Assembly (NCBI GenBank): GCA_014529385.2
Contig: CM043962.1
Span: 54,273,905 to 54,331,904, forward strand
Origin: Adiantum capillus-veneris
Taxonomy: Eukaryota > Streptophyta > Polypodiopsida > Polypodiales > Pteridaceae
Length of the DNA: 58,000 nt
Direction of reading: 5' to 3'
This document shows, piece after piece, positions 40,018 to 51,799 of the stretch. Position 1 is the stretch's first letter. Every line of letters starts with the position of its first letter. The notes beneath the pieces were generated by a model that did not search any database, was not told the origin of the DNA, and worked only from the letters and a program-made list of their open reading frames with translations. The position numbers and the translations under genes are program-made.

Positions 40018-40785
40018 AAATAATATATTTTATGGTTATTAAAATTTCAAACTTCACTTGCTCTTTGGTTTTGAATAGATGCTAACAAGCACCTCTTACT
40101 AGCATTGTCCGGGACACCAAAAAGCATGACAAGTTAACATGCTTATACCCAAGATCTGCTCTTTCTTGTGTGTTGATATGATGAATACACTGAGTTGGGC
40201 ACTGTTTTTTTCATTACGTTGCACTGTCTGGTTTTATTTGGTGGATGTTAATATACCATGGTTTGTAGGTACTCATGTATTACCTGTGCTATTGTGATTG
40301 TGGCTGGGATGTTTGGTATGGTGTTTTATTGGTCATGTGCAAGAGACAAACCCATTCAAACTCACATTAATATGGTTCTCTCTTCCTTTTTACTATATTA
40401 GACAATTTTCTTATGTTCTGATGTATGCCACGCAATGGGCTTGAATATTTAGGAGGGTTAAAAACATAGGTTTGGCTTTCGAGGCTCTTGCAACATAAAA
40501 CTCTGAAATAGGTCGTTTGCTTATAGCTATTGGTGGATCGTTATGATTGATAACTAGTTACGATAGAGATTTTGGCTTGGTTTAAAAACCATGTTGCCTG
40601 AGTTGGTAAGGGGAGAGTCGGTGGGATAGGCCCTTGATGTTTGCGCTTAAACTATGTGTAGGCATCATTGTATACTCCCTGTCCAAAAGGCACCAACCAC
40701 ATGTACTTTGGGTTTTTTGAGTGGGGGTATCTGCGTACTATATGTGTCATTCTCTTACTATGGGTGGCTTTTGTTGCATTTGATA
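40018..40785. other. Spacer between elements 1 and 2, no gene seen
   Basis: AT-rich sequence without protein-like frames. It is the left flank of element 2 and would have been contiguous with the DNA after 50475 before that insertion. Confidence 0.4.
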
Positions 40786-40789
40786 CCGG

Positions 40790-43082
40790 TGTGAGCGGGA
40801 TGGAAACACACACAACGCCTCTATAATGACCCGAAACACACTCTTGGGATGATACACACAGACACACATTATGGGGCACCACTCGGCTTACACAACCAGC
40901 CTGGCCGAGACAGGAAACACACAGACGGAGTGAGAAGAGAGAGATTTCCCACTTGCCAACTCAACACTCACACATACACACTCACACACACACTCTCAAT
41001 TCAGCTCAAAGGAGGAAAATTGCTGTTGTTTAGACTCAATGAAGCTCATCCCAACACCAATGGGTCAAATCGTTTACACAGTATTGAGGAAATACACCAG
41101 ATACAACCACAAAGTTAAGCAGAGGCTTCACTCACCGGAGAAGATTACACAAAAAAAAAGTAGAAAAAGAGTGAGGAATTTGGCAAAATGGACAGCGCCA
41201 TCGCGTCCGGAACGGCCCAAAACCCAAGTCTACAATGTCAAAGTGCTCAAATCCAACCTCGGATGAGCATTTTACGGCCAAAACAGGTTCCAAAATGGGC
41301 AAAAAACATAGTTGCGGCTGCTCCTCCTCTCTTCTCCACGTTTATTCTGGTCTTCTCTCAGTTTTTTCAGTTCCCACACTTATTTTTATTAGTTGGGCAC
41401 CCGTGGCCTTTTAGATGACCTCAAACAGACCCCGAATAGGCCAAAAACTGACCTCGCAGTGCATAGTTGTCACCTTTTTGCATCATCCGCACACCTGGCA
41501 CTCAACATTTTTCAATAATGCGTCTCGCAACCACATGAAGTGGCCCCAAAAGGTGGTCCTCATGATGACCTTTCTGCATAATTATCACAAGGAAACAGCC
41601 ACGTTGTCAGGAGTTTTTTGGAGCAAGGGATTGCGCATATGTACATACACATGCATGGTGCATCAAATAAGGAATTGCCCATTTTCTAGAGCCAGGTGGT
41701 TACGTGGGGCCCACATGTGTACAGGTAGGACACCATGTACATAGTGCATCGATTTTCATCGTTACTAGTACCATTGTGTTTTTCTACAATAAGGAGGAGT
41801 TGGTAGCGCGTAAAACTTCTCGAGGAAGCTATCCGCGGGCCGACGACGTGAGGTCAGCAGGTGCGTCAGATGGCATCTAGTGGCGTCAGGAGGGCGAACG
41901 AGGTCAATATTTGCACGCGGATGAGGACGGACACAACGTGGGTGTTTTCTTGTGAGAGTTACGCAGAAAGGTCATCATTAGGACCACTTTTTGGGGCCAC
42001 TTCACGTGGTGGCGATATGCATTATTGGAAAAAAGCTGAGTGCCAGGTGTGCGAATGATGCAAAAAGGTGACAACTATGCACTGCGAGGTCAGTTTTTGG
42101 CCTGTTCGGGGTCCGTTTGAGGTCATCTAAAAGGCCAAGGGTGCCCAACTAAAAAAGCTAAGTGTGGGAACTGAAAAAAGAGAGAAAAGACCAGAAAAAA
42201 CGTGGAGAAGAGAGGAGGAACAGCCGCAGGTGTGTTTTTGGTCATTTTGGAGCCTGTTTTGCCCGAAAACTGCTCATCCGAGGTCGGATTTGAGCACTTT
42301 GACATTGTAGACTGGGGTTTTGGGCCATTCCGGACGCGATGGCGCTGTCCATTTTGCCAAATTCCTCACTCTTTTCCTGCTGTTTTTCTGTGTAAGTTTC
42401 TCCTATGAGCGAAGTTTCTGCTCTAGTTTGTGATTGTATCTGGCTTATTTTACCCATATTGTGTGAGCTATTTGCCCCATTGGTGTTGGCCCAAGCTCAT
42501 TTGTATCTAAACATCAGAAATTCTCCTCTTTTGAGCTGAGTTTTTTGGGTGTGTGTGTGTGTCTGTGTGTCTGTGTGGAGTGGACAAGTGGATAGTTTCT
42601 CTCCTCTCACTCCAGAGGTGTGTTCCCTGTCTCGGCCAGGTGTGTTGTCTAAGCCGAGTGGTGCCCCATAGTGTGTGTGTGTATCTTTCCAAGAGTGTGT
42701 GTCGGGTCGTTATAGAGGCGCTGTGTGTGTTTTCATCCCGCTCACAACGTCTTGTCCGTACTTCTCCGCGTGCAAGTATTGACCCCGTTCGACCTCCTGA
42801 CGCCACTAGATGCCATCTGACGCACCTGCTTACCTCATGTTGTCGGCCTGCGGATAGCTTCCTCGAGAAGTTTAACGCGCTACCAACTCCTCATTATTGT
42901 AGAAAAAACACACTGCTACTGGTAACGATGAAAATCGATGCACTATGTACACCTTGTCCTACCTGTACACATGTGGGCCCTACGTAACCACCTGGATCTG
43001 GCAAATTGGCAATCCTTTATTCGATGCACCATGCATGGGTATGAACATATGCGCAATCCCTTGCTCCAAAAAACTCCTGACA
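40790..43082 (-). repeat. 3' LTR of element 2, interrupted by a solo LTR
   Basis: Parts 40790-41604 and 42751-43082 together equal one LTR (about 1147 bp) and align to 49328-50471. The middle is an inverted, full LTR of the same family. The minus-strand LTR starts TGTCAGGAG. Confidence 0.92.
41605..42746 (+). mobile_element. Solo LTR of the element 2 family, nested and inverted
   Basis: It starts TGTCAGGAG and ends CCCGCTCACA, 1142 bp, flanked by ACGT on both sides (41601-41604 and 42747-42750). It is the reverse orientation of the LTR that hosts it. No internal sequence remains, as after LTR-LTR recombination. It is more diverged from both element 2 LTRs than they are from each other. Confidence 0.88.
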
Positions 43083-43110
43083 TAATTTGCCCATCCCCTA
43101 GCCTGCTAGA

Positions 43111-43491
43111 TCATTCATGATCAGCAGCAGCAAAGAGAGATATGAGACTCGCCGCATCACAGGTCTCCTCATCCCTCACCAACATTGCTTGCTCCACAGA
43201 TAGCTCATCTTGCTCAACCATCATTAACCTGGCATGATATAATTTAAGACGTAATCCATTTACCCTTGACTTATGTAGAATCCCATCCAGGTTAGCCAAC
43301 TGATATGTACCATTTGGAAAACACTCCACTACCTTGAAAGGGCCTTCCCACTTAATCTGAAACTTCTTTTGGAAGGTGTTGTCCAGCTTACTGTTGTAAC
43401 GCAAAACTAAGTCATGCTTCTTGATACCCTTACTTTTGGCCTTTTCATTTATCTTTGCCAAAGACTTATCCTGCATCTGCCCATAATGCAC
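43111..43491 (-). pseudogene. Integrase carboxy-terminal end of element 2
   Basis: A frame containing KSKGIKKHDLVLRYNSKLD and KWEGPFKVVECFPNGTYQL, the same module as 37900-38200 in element 1. It is out of frame with, and overlaps by 26 bases, the end of the main pol frame, because integrase sequence between ALWA and this module has been deleted. Confidence 0.85.
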
Positions 43492-46400
43492 TAGGCAATT
43501 CCAAATCCCAATTCTTTCCTTGGTGCTCTGTCACTTTAGAAAGAATTTGTACCAACTCACCATTGAATCTTTCATTTAAGACATTACACTGCGGGTAATA
43601 AGGAGTGGTATGCTGGTGCCTAATCTTCATCTTTGTGCATAAGAAGTCTAGCAGTTTAGCTCTAAATCCTGGCCCCTTATCTGAAAGTAGCTCTAATGGC
43701 ACCCCAAACTTGCAACATATTTCATCATACACAAATTTTGCCACATCCTTTCCAGTGATCTGTTTTACTGCTATAGCCTCTGCCCATCTAGAGAGATAGT
43801 CCACTGCCGTCAAGATATAGCTTTTGCCCCTGCTTGTGATAGGTAACGGGCCTATTGCATCAATCCCCCACTTTTCAAACACATCAAACGCCATAATGGT
43901 TTTTCGTAGCTCTAGCTTCAACACTCTCTTCCCAAATGCTTGACACCTATTGCAAGACCTACACCAATGGTGAACATCCTTGTGCAAAGTAGGCCATACA
44001 TACCCCTCTTGCAAAATCTTATGCAAGGTGATCTTTAGAGCAAAATGGCCACCACATGCGCCTTCATGATTCTCTTCCAACACTCTGTAAAGCTCCTCCC
44101 GCCAAGGTACACGTCTCAACACGTGATCAACCCCTTTCATGTATAAGACATCACCAATCAATTTATACTTGTATGCTCTACGCACAAAGCCATACTTCTT
44201 AGACTTCTGAATCTCCTTTGGAATGATTCTTGTTAGCAAAAACTCCTCTTCTTGAGCCAAACTTTCCCGGCCATGATAAAGAGGTAAAGTGGTCCTCAAC
44301 ACAAATAGCTCCCCAATCATGCCTTGAGCTACTTCATGTGCCTCTCCATTTAGAGCACGTTCAATGTGTCTGATGATCCATGCTTCGAACTTTTTTAACA
44401 GGCCTTTAATTTTGAAGCACATTTCCTTCAATGAGGTGTTGTTGCTCTTCCACACACCCAACACTTGCTTCACCACTAACAAGGCATCACCTTTTATGCT
44501 CAACCTTCGAACCCCATGCTTCAAACAAATGTGTAATCCGGCTTCCAGAGTAGCATATTCAGCCTCATTGTTACTATGAGCATCCAATTTGAACCCTCTC
44601 TTGCATACTAGCTTCCCCTCTGGATCATAAAGTGCTATACCCCCTGAAGCTGCATCATGGCTCTTTCTGTATGAACCATCAAAGAACAACACATGTGCAT
44701 TGCTGATCTGTGGCACTTCTTCAACTACCTTTCTCACCACCTCTTCCTTAACAATAAGGGGATTCTCCTTGTAGGTCAACAAATCAACTAGGGTAGCCCT
44801 TGTACTATCTTCCACTAGAAAAGAGAACTCAAACTCTTGCAGCTCAATTACCCATTTATTCACCACATTTGACATGTTAGTACCATTAATTAACTGTGGC
44901 AAAAAGGCATAACTCGTCAAGAAAACAAAAGGTCGTGGTAGCAAGTAATGACGAAATCGTCGACAAGCAAATATTACACTGGCCATCACTAGCTCTACTT
45001 CCGAGAACTTTCTCTCCGCTACCAACTTCACTCGGCTTGCACAATACACTGGCCTCATATAATGGATGCCCTTCCCCTTTTGCAATAGCGTGGCTCCAAT
45101 GGCATCATCCCCTACTGATGGATTTACATAAAACACTTTCTCCCAATCAGGAGCCTGCATGGCTGACAACCCCCCTAACACCTCTTTCACCTCTTGAAAC
45201 ACTTCTTCACACTTGTCATCCCATTGCAATGGATCATGCTTTGCCACTTGTTTTAATGGATAAAGAATCTGATAAAAAAATGGAATAAACCTTGCCATAT
45301 ACTTCACTTTGTGTATAAAGGTTGCCAATTGCTTCGTACTCGTAGGTGATGGAAGAAGAATAATAGACTTAACCTTGTTTGGATCAGCCTCAATGCCATT
45401 TTCTGACACCATGTGGCCCAACAACTTCACCCTTGGGTGTGCTAGATGACATTTCTTTGGATTTAGTTGTCCTCCACATTCACCATATCGAGCCAACACC
45501 ATCTGCAGCTTCTCATGGTGTTCAGCCCTACTGCTATAAACACAGAAGTCATCCATAAAAGCTTTAACACAACTACCAATGAATGGTTCCAACACCCAAT
45601 TCGCTCTCTCTTGATAGAAGGAAGGTCCATTTGACAACCCAAATGGCAATACTGTGTAGCAATAGCAGCCCCATGGCGTAATAAAAGTGGTCTTTGTGCA
45701 GTCTTTAAGAGCAATCTTCAATTGAAAATAGCCTGAAAAACCATCACACACACTGTACCTCTCATAACCTGCCTTTGAATCCAAGATCTGATAGATGAAT
45801 GGAAGAGGACATGGGTTCTTCTTAGTGGCTGCGTTTAAGGGCTTAAAATCTACACAAATCCTCCACTTCCCATCCTTCTTTGGACTGACTACTACTGGAC
45901 TCACCCATTCGGTGGTCTCCACAGGGACTATGAACCCTGCCTTCAACGACTTGTCCACCTCTTCTCGCAAGGCTTCCATTTGCTCTTTACCCATCCTTCT
46001 TAGCCTTTGCCGCACTGGCTTAGCACCTTCTTTCAGCTCTATATGCATCTCTTCGCCCTTGAACCCTCTGATCTCTTCATATGAAGTAATGAACAAATCA
46101 GAAAAACTAGCCAGCTTGTGCAAATCTATATCCTTCTCCATAGCTGAGAGGTCTCCACTGATCATTTGTGTCATCAATTCCTGCTTCTTTGACAACTCAA
46201 CCTTGGTTTGCATCAGCCCTTCAAACACTTCATAAGGCCCTTCACTTTCATCTTCAACCTCATTCGCAAATGCAGCTAAACCAAACTCCTGTATTTCTTT
46301 GTCCATCAAAAGAAATGCAACATCAGCATCCTCATCACTACTGGTAGTGCTATCACTGTTCTCATCTGTCACCGTGGAAGAGTCTTCATCACTAGACTCA

Positions 46401-48253
46401 TCCTCATCTTCATAAAGCTCCTCTAATTGTTTCCTTGTGTCCATATTATAAAGCTTCTTGGTACCTGTCTTTCCATAGAGGCTAATCGTACCATGTCGCC
46501 AATCTTGAACAGCTCCCACTGCACGTAACCATGGTCTGCCCAGTTTAATAGGATATGCTCCCAACCCTGCTGGCATCACATGAAAATCAACCACTGCCTT
46601 TGCATCATATGCCTCCACTTCTAAGCTCTTTACAACACCCAAGCATTTTACTTTTTGATGGTTTGCCAATCTAATCCGGAAACCTGACACCCCAGCCACT
46701 GTGAGACCCATCTTCTCAACGCATGAGTGTGTTATGACGCATATTTGGGCTCCGCCATCCACATAGCCTTGTCCCAAAATTTTCCTTTTATGCCACACAT
46801 CTACTATTGGATAAATGTCTGGTAGCTCATCCATTGCCAACACCTTTACTGAACCTCTCTCTGGCTCTTTCTCCATTGGGTTAACCATCCTCTTCCACTG
46901 TCGCTTTAGCTTAGGCACCATCTCTATAAGCTACCCAAAAGTAACATCTACCTTCCTGATCGTCAGATCCTCCTTCAAGTCATAGCTTAATTGCCCATCC
47001 CCTAGTGGAAAATCTGAAACATGAAACTTTCGACGAGCTCTCCTTTTCCTCTTGGCCTTGACATCCTCGCCTTCATTGCTCTTTCCTTTCTTCTTACTAG
47101 GACCTAGGGCACTTCTTCCTTCCTTATCCTCTATGGTCCTCTTCCCAATAGGCATCACTAATGTATCCTCTAGCTTTGATGCCTTCTCCAAGGTGACTAC
47201 ACTTAGCACTTTTGTCTTTCCATTTTCCTCCTGGGTCAGTCCACTGGTTCCTTCGTCTCCCTTAATTTCAATGCCATAATCATTTGACCTAGTTAGCACC
47301 TGTCTTGGCAATGGATACATGTCTCCCCGCATCCTTGGTGGCTTATCACATTGCGGGCTGATGTGACCCAACTCTCCACAATTATAACATGCGGGCGTTT
47401 GCCTCCAAAACCTACCATTTCTTTGTCCAACACCATTCCTAGGCCTTTCTTCACCTCCTGGCTGAGTTTCAAACCTCCCTCGATCTCGATTATTTCTCAC
47501 TTGACCTAGCATGTTTAGGCTGAGATTCTTCATCAAATCTACCATTTGCCTCATGTCTTGCCTTAGCCCATCTTCTTGCACTGCTGTAGTGACCACTGCT
47601 GGCATAACCTGAGTAGTAATAGGAACCACTGGTTTGTGATGAACCCCTGACATGCGACCTTGTAAAGACTCTATAAGCTGAAATTCAGACCTCATGGGCA
47701 AAGACTCCACCCCTAACTGGCTCATTTTCCTCAGCTTCCACTCTTTGTTCCTTGCTACCTCTAGTGCATCCTCATATGTCCTATGCTTCTTTAGCTCCAC
47801 TCTCCAACGTATATTCTCCCAAAGACCAGCCAAGAACCTGTCCTTCTTCATCATGTCAGGCGGGGGTACCTGTGGTGCTAAGGCCTTGCACATTCGCTCC
47901 CATGCCAATGAAAACTTACGTATATACACATCTACTGGCTCACCTTCCTTTTGCACCAAAGCCTGTACTTCTTGCCACACTTTGTCAGGATCTTCTATCT
48001 TCACAAACTCCACTTCCAACCCATGCCGTAGATTGTCGCAACTCAACCTTACAGGTGGATCAGCCACACGCAACTCCTCTTCAAATGCTTTAGACCAAAC
48101 TCGTGCATCACTCTTCAAAAAAATTTGGAGAAGACGTAACAGCTGCAAAGGGTCATGAATCTAGTTGCTAATGCAAGCAACCTCCATCTTTTCCAAAAAT
48201 TCTTCCACATCTTCATCACTTCTTCCATGAAACTCCGGATAAGAGAAAGCCAT
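43466..48253 (-). CDS. gag-pol: gag-pol polyprotein of element 2
   Basis: One frame starts at ATG 48253 (MAFSYPEFHGRSDEDVEEF) and is broken only by TAG at 48163-48161 and TAG at 46933-46931. Gag has CYNCGELGHISPQC. The second TAG is just before protease (YVDGGAQICVIT); element 1 has glutamine at the aligned position (WQQLLHLSPKM against FG-stop-LIEMVPKL). RT has KWRICVDFKPLN and FMDDFCVYS (near 45550). The first RNase H reads FYVNPSVGDD, again without the catalytic Asp. The second RNase H has FDGSY, NNEAEY and GDALL, but NGEAHEVAQ where AD is expected. Integrase has the HHCC finger, WGIDAIGP and SDKGPGF. The frame ends after ALWA at a deletion, so the product lacks the rest of integrase. Confidence 0.92.
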
Positions 48254-48355
48254 GGCTACCCAAGTTTCAATGCTTTGAGAACCCCTTTGAACACACGTGC
48301 AAGAACCCAAAACTTTTGACTACCCAATCCCCAGAAACTTCAATGGAGCTCAACT

Positions 48356-48574
48356 TTAGATAAGGACAAACACATGCACATCAAATGAGTTTTCATAGTT
48401 GATCATCGGAATTACAACAGGCAAAGGACATTCCAAGATCTCTTGTAATCTTCTTGGCCCGAACATAAAGACTATGCGCTGCTGGAAAAAAATCTTCCTG
48501 GACACATGAACATTTATCTGGATTCTTTGAGTTAAATGAAATGGAGTGAATTGAGGGCCATTTTGATCATCCAT
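48356..48574 (-). CDS. Small conserved accessory ORF upstream of gag (element 2)
   Basis: ATG 48574 to stop 48356 encodes 72 residues (MDDQNGPQFTPFHL...) homologous to the 75-residue frame at 32705-32932. Shared RKIF.QQRI, FG..RL.EIL and SFDV. Position, strand and distance to gag are the same. Intact, unlike the neighbouring gag-pol. Confidence 0.65.
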   Translation of the reverse strand: MDDQNGPQFTPFHLTQRIQINVHVSRKIFFQQRIVFMFGPRRLQEILECPLPVVIPMINYENSFDVHVFVLI

Positions 48575-48599
48575 TAAAGCCAACCATGAAACTCCCAAG

Positions 48600-49300
48600 A
48601 AGGCATACCTGACTTAACCTCTGATTTTGCCAAAATTTTAGCAGCATAACAGCATAAATGGCTCAAAAGACCAAGAAACCAGCCATCATAACTTGGAAAA
48701 ATTTTGACAGAGTTTCCCCAGAAGTAGAGCAGTAGGAACCCAAAATATAGACTGTATATGTATGCATAAACTGCCAACAATAGAACTCGAGCATCAAGTA
48801 GGACTCACTAGTACATAGCCTATGGCGAGGTCACAAAAAGGGTGCTCCAGCTACCTGTATCACCGAAAGGATCTCTACATTTGAGAATCCCCCAACTCAA
48901 TAAAAACCTCACGCTATCGACCCTCACACGAAGGCTAATGCAAATCGCGTATAGTCAAGTCTCAGAAATGACTATCTTCCAGACCAAGTCTCAGAAATGG
49001 CTGGGACTGCCAAATACAACCAAGTATGGCTCCACAAATGCGTACAATGGCAGTTTCCACAAGTAACGTACAATCCAACAGACAATGCACTCAAATAGGC
49101 GCCAAGTGATGCATACCCACAACAACTGCAAGTGACATCACTGCTAGTATATCACTGTACTCCAGCTACTTGTACCTATGTGAATCACCTGTACCTATAT
49201 CTGTCCCTGTAACCTGTAACCTGTAGCCCCGAATCTGCAACCTGCAACCTGTAGTCCCGAAGCTCGAAGCTTGAAGCTCGAAGCAGAGGGTACTCGAAGA
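48600..49300 (-). other. Leader region of element 2
   Basis: No conserved frame. The last part (49200-49290) has short tandem motifs of the CTGTAACCTGTA and GCTCGAAGC type next to the primer site. Confidence 0.4.
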
Positions 49301-49302
49301 AG

Positions 49303-49322
49303 ATCCTTCGTGGGGGCGCCAA
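49303..49322 (-). other. Primer binding site of element 2
   Basis: On the minus strand TGGCGCCCCCACGAAGGATC lies just inside the 5' LTR. It is similar to the primer site of element 1 (TGGTGCCCCCACTGAGGA), suggesting the same or a related tRNA primer. Confidence 0.7.
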
Positions 49323-49327
49323 AAGAA

Positions 49328-50471
49328 TGGTGAGCGGGATCGAAACACACACAAAGACTCTATAATGACCCAAAACACACTCTTGGGATGATACACACAC
49401 ACATTATGGGGCACCACTCGGCTTACACAACCAGCCTGGCCGAGACAGGAAACACACAGACGGAGTGAGAAGAGAGAGATTTCCCACTTGCCCACTCAAC
49501 ACTCACACATACACACTCACACACACTCTCTCAATTCATCTCAAAGGAGGAAAATTGTTGTTGTTTAGACTCAATGAAGCTCAGCCCAACACCAATGGGT
49601 CAAATAGTTTACACAGTATTGAGGAAATACACCAGATACAACCACAAAGTTAAGCAAAGGCTTCACTCACCGGAGAAGGTTACACAGAAAAACAGAAGTA
49701 AAAGAGTGAGGAATTTGGCAAAATGGACAGCGCCATCGCGTCCGGACCGGCCCAAAACCCCAGTCTGCAATGTCAAAGTGCTCAAATCCAACCTCGGATG
49801 AGCAGTTTACGGCCAAAACAGGCTCCAAAATGGGCAAAAAACACAGTTGCGACTGCTCCTCCTCTCTTCTCCACGTTTCTTCTGGTCTTCTCTCAGTTTT
49901 TTCAGTTCTCACACTTAGATTTATTAGTTGGGCACCCGTGGCCTTTTAGATGACCTCAAACGGACCCCGAACAGGCCAAAAACTGACCTCGCAGTGCATA
50001 GTTGTCACCTTTTTGCATCATCCGCACACCTGGCACTCAACATTTTTCAATAATGTGTCTCGCAACCACATGAAGTGGCCCCAAAAAGTGGTCCTCATGA
50101 TGACCTTTCTGTATAATTATCACAAGGAAACAGCCACGTCTTGTCCGTACTTCTCCGCGTGCAAGTATTGACCCCGTTCGACCTCCTAACGCCACTAGAT
50201 GCCATCTGACGCACCTGCTTACCTCATGTCGTCGGCCTGGGGATAGCTTCCTCGAGAAGTTTAACGCGCTACCAACTCCTCATTATTGTAGAAAAAACAC
50301 ACTGCTACTGGTAACGATGAAAATCGATGCACTATGTACACCTTGTCCTACCTGTACACATGTGGGCCCTACGTAACCACCTGGCTCTGGCAAATTGGCA
50401 ATCCTTTATTCGATGCACCATGCATGGGTATGAACATATGCGCAATCCCTTGCTCCAAAAAACTCCTGACA
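49328..50471 (-). repeat. 5' LTR of element 2
   Basis: 1144 bp; on the minus strand it starts TGTCAGGAG and ends CCCGCTCACCA. It aligns to the split 3' LTR with few differences. Confidence 0.92.
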
Positions 50472-50475
50472 CCGG

Positions 50476-51780
50476 GTTACAGTTAGGCTACTGGCGTTAT
50501 GATGATGCCGCCTTTGGGTTATTGTACTGCTCACTAGGGTTCCGTTCATGCTTCAAGTTTTTTATGTTTTTTTCACATTGCGATAGTATCTTTGTTTTTT
50601 GAGATTTTGATACCTCTTATCCAATCTAGTCTGGATGATTTATTTTGGCTTGATATGCTTAGCTGATTTTGGTACCAGATGATGAAGACATACGTGGTTC
50701 TTCTTAGGGTCCTATCTAATGATGAAGATTAGGCTACTATGGTTTGCTTGGGCCTTTTGGTTGGAGGCGGTAAGAGGGATACCGTGTACACTTGGCTGAT
50801 CTAGAAAAGTCGTTTAACTGATTTTGCTACATTAAGAAAGTGCAAGACAACCTTGCAAAAGGTTTATAGTGTTATATGGTTGAGATATATGTGCAAAATA
50901 ACTTTGGACTAATAATGGTATTAGGACATTTGGATCTAAAGGGGTGGTGGGCTTCCGATCAGAATGATATTTATGTTAATATCTATTTAAGTTTTAATAA
51001 AAATACGGTTGTATAAAAACCTTACATATAACTACTTCCATAATTCAAAAGGATAATGACCTTTTTACAAGCATTAAAATGAACTTAAAAAGACACACAC
51101 CTTGTACTTTACAAAACTAGAATTTATGTACACTTTGAACGTTTGTTTTAAGTCAAAAAAGTTGTAAGCTGGACATGGATAACAACTAATATTGTCCGTT
51201 GACACCTGTAAAACGCATTCAAAGCTAACATATTTGTTGTCTTGTTTGGATGAATGCAAGTAAGGACCCTATCCTTTCTTGGATTTGTTTTTGGCTTAAA
51301 GCAAATTTCTGTCCTTGACATACCAGGCTCTTGTCATTTCATGGAACATACACTTTAAATCATCCACTGTACTTCTACACTAGGATGAAACCTCATTCTT
51401 ATAGCAATGTACAAAAATAGTTCTAAGACTGAGTTATTTTTGTACTAATCATTGTCACTTGTCTAAAGCAGCTATCTTTTGAACTGAAATGTTTATTTAT
51501 GTTGTATTATTTAAGTAAAACAACTACACACATGTCCTATACATAAGGCTTTTCTAGTTATCTAGGAAACCAGGACGTTGGCTTTAGGATTTTTCTTGAA
51601 TTATAGTGCTAAGCTAGACCCAAGTTCTATGATTTTTGTTTAGGTTGGCTGGTTTTAGGTGGTCCTTCTTAGACTATAATTTTGGATACCTACTCACGGC
51701 TATCATAGTTGTTTTGACTTTGCCAATTTAAGGGTTGCAGGTCCATCCTAAAATACTAATCTAAACTTTGTATTCAGGAT
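50476..51780. other. Spacer, no gene seen
   Basis: AT-rich sequence with many stops in all frames and no repeat or motif that could be assigned. Confidence 0.4.
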
Positions 51781-51799
51781 CACCCACACTGTAAATTGA

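Larger units (their letters stand above)
40790..50471 (-). mobile_element. Ty3/gypsy LTR retrotransposon, Tat type, minus strand (element 2)
   Basis: The 5' LTR is at 49328-50471 and the 3' LTR at 40790-43082, the latter split by a nested solo LTR. CCGG is directly repeated at both borders (40786-40789 and 50472-50475), suggesting a 4 bp target duplication. The internal region has a primer site, a small accessory ORF, gag-pol, and a deletion within integrase. Its protein order is the same as element 1, and the pol proteins are clearly related. Confidence 0.92.

Noticed and set aside
40849-43120. Several 60-140 codon frames
   Set aside because: They lie within the LTR copies of element 2 and appear in both LTRs without protein features.
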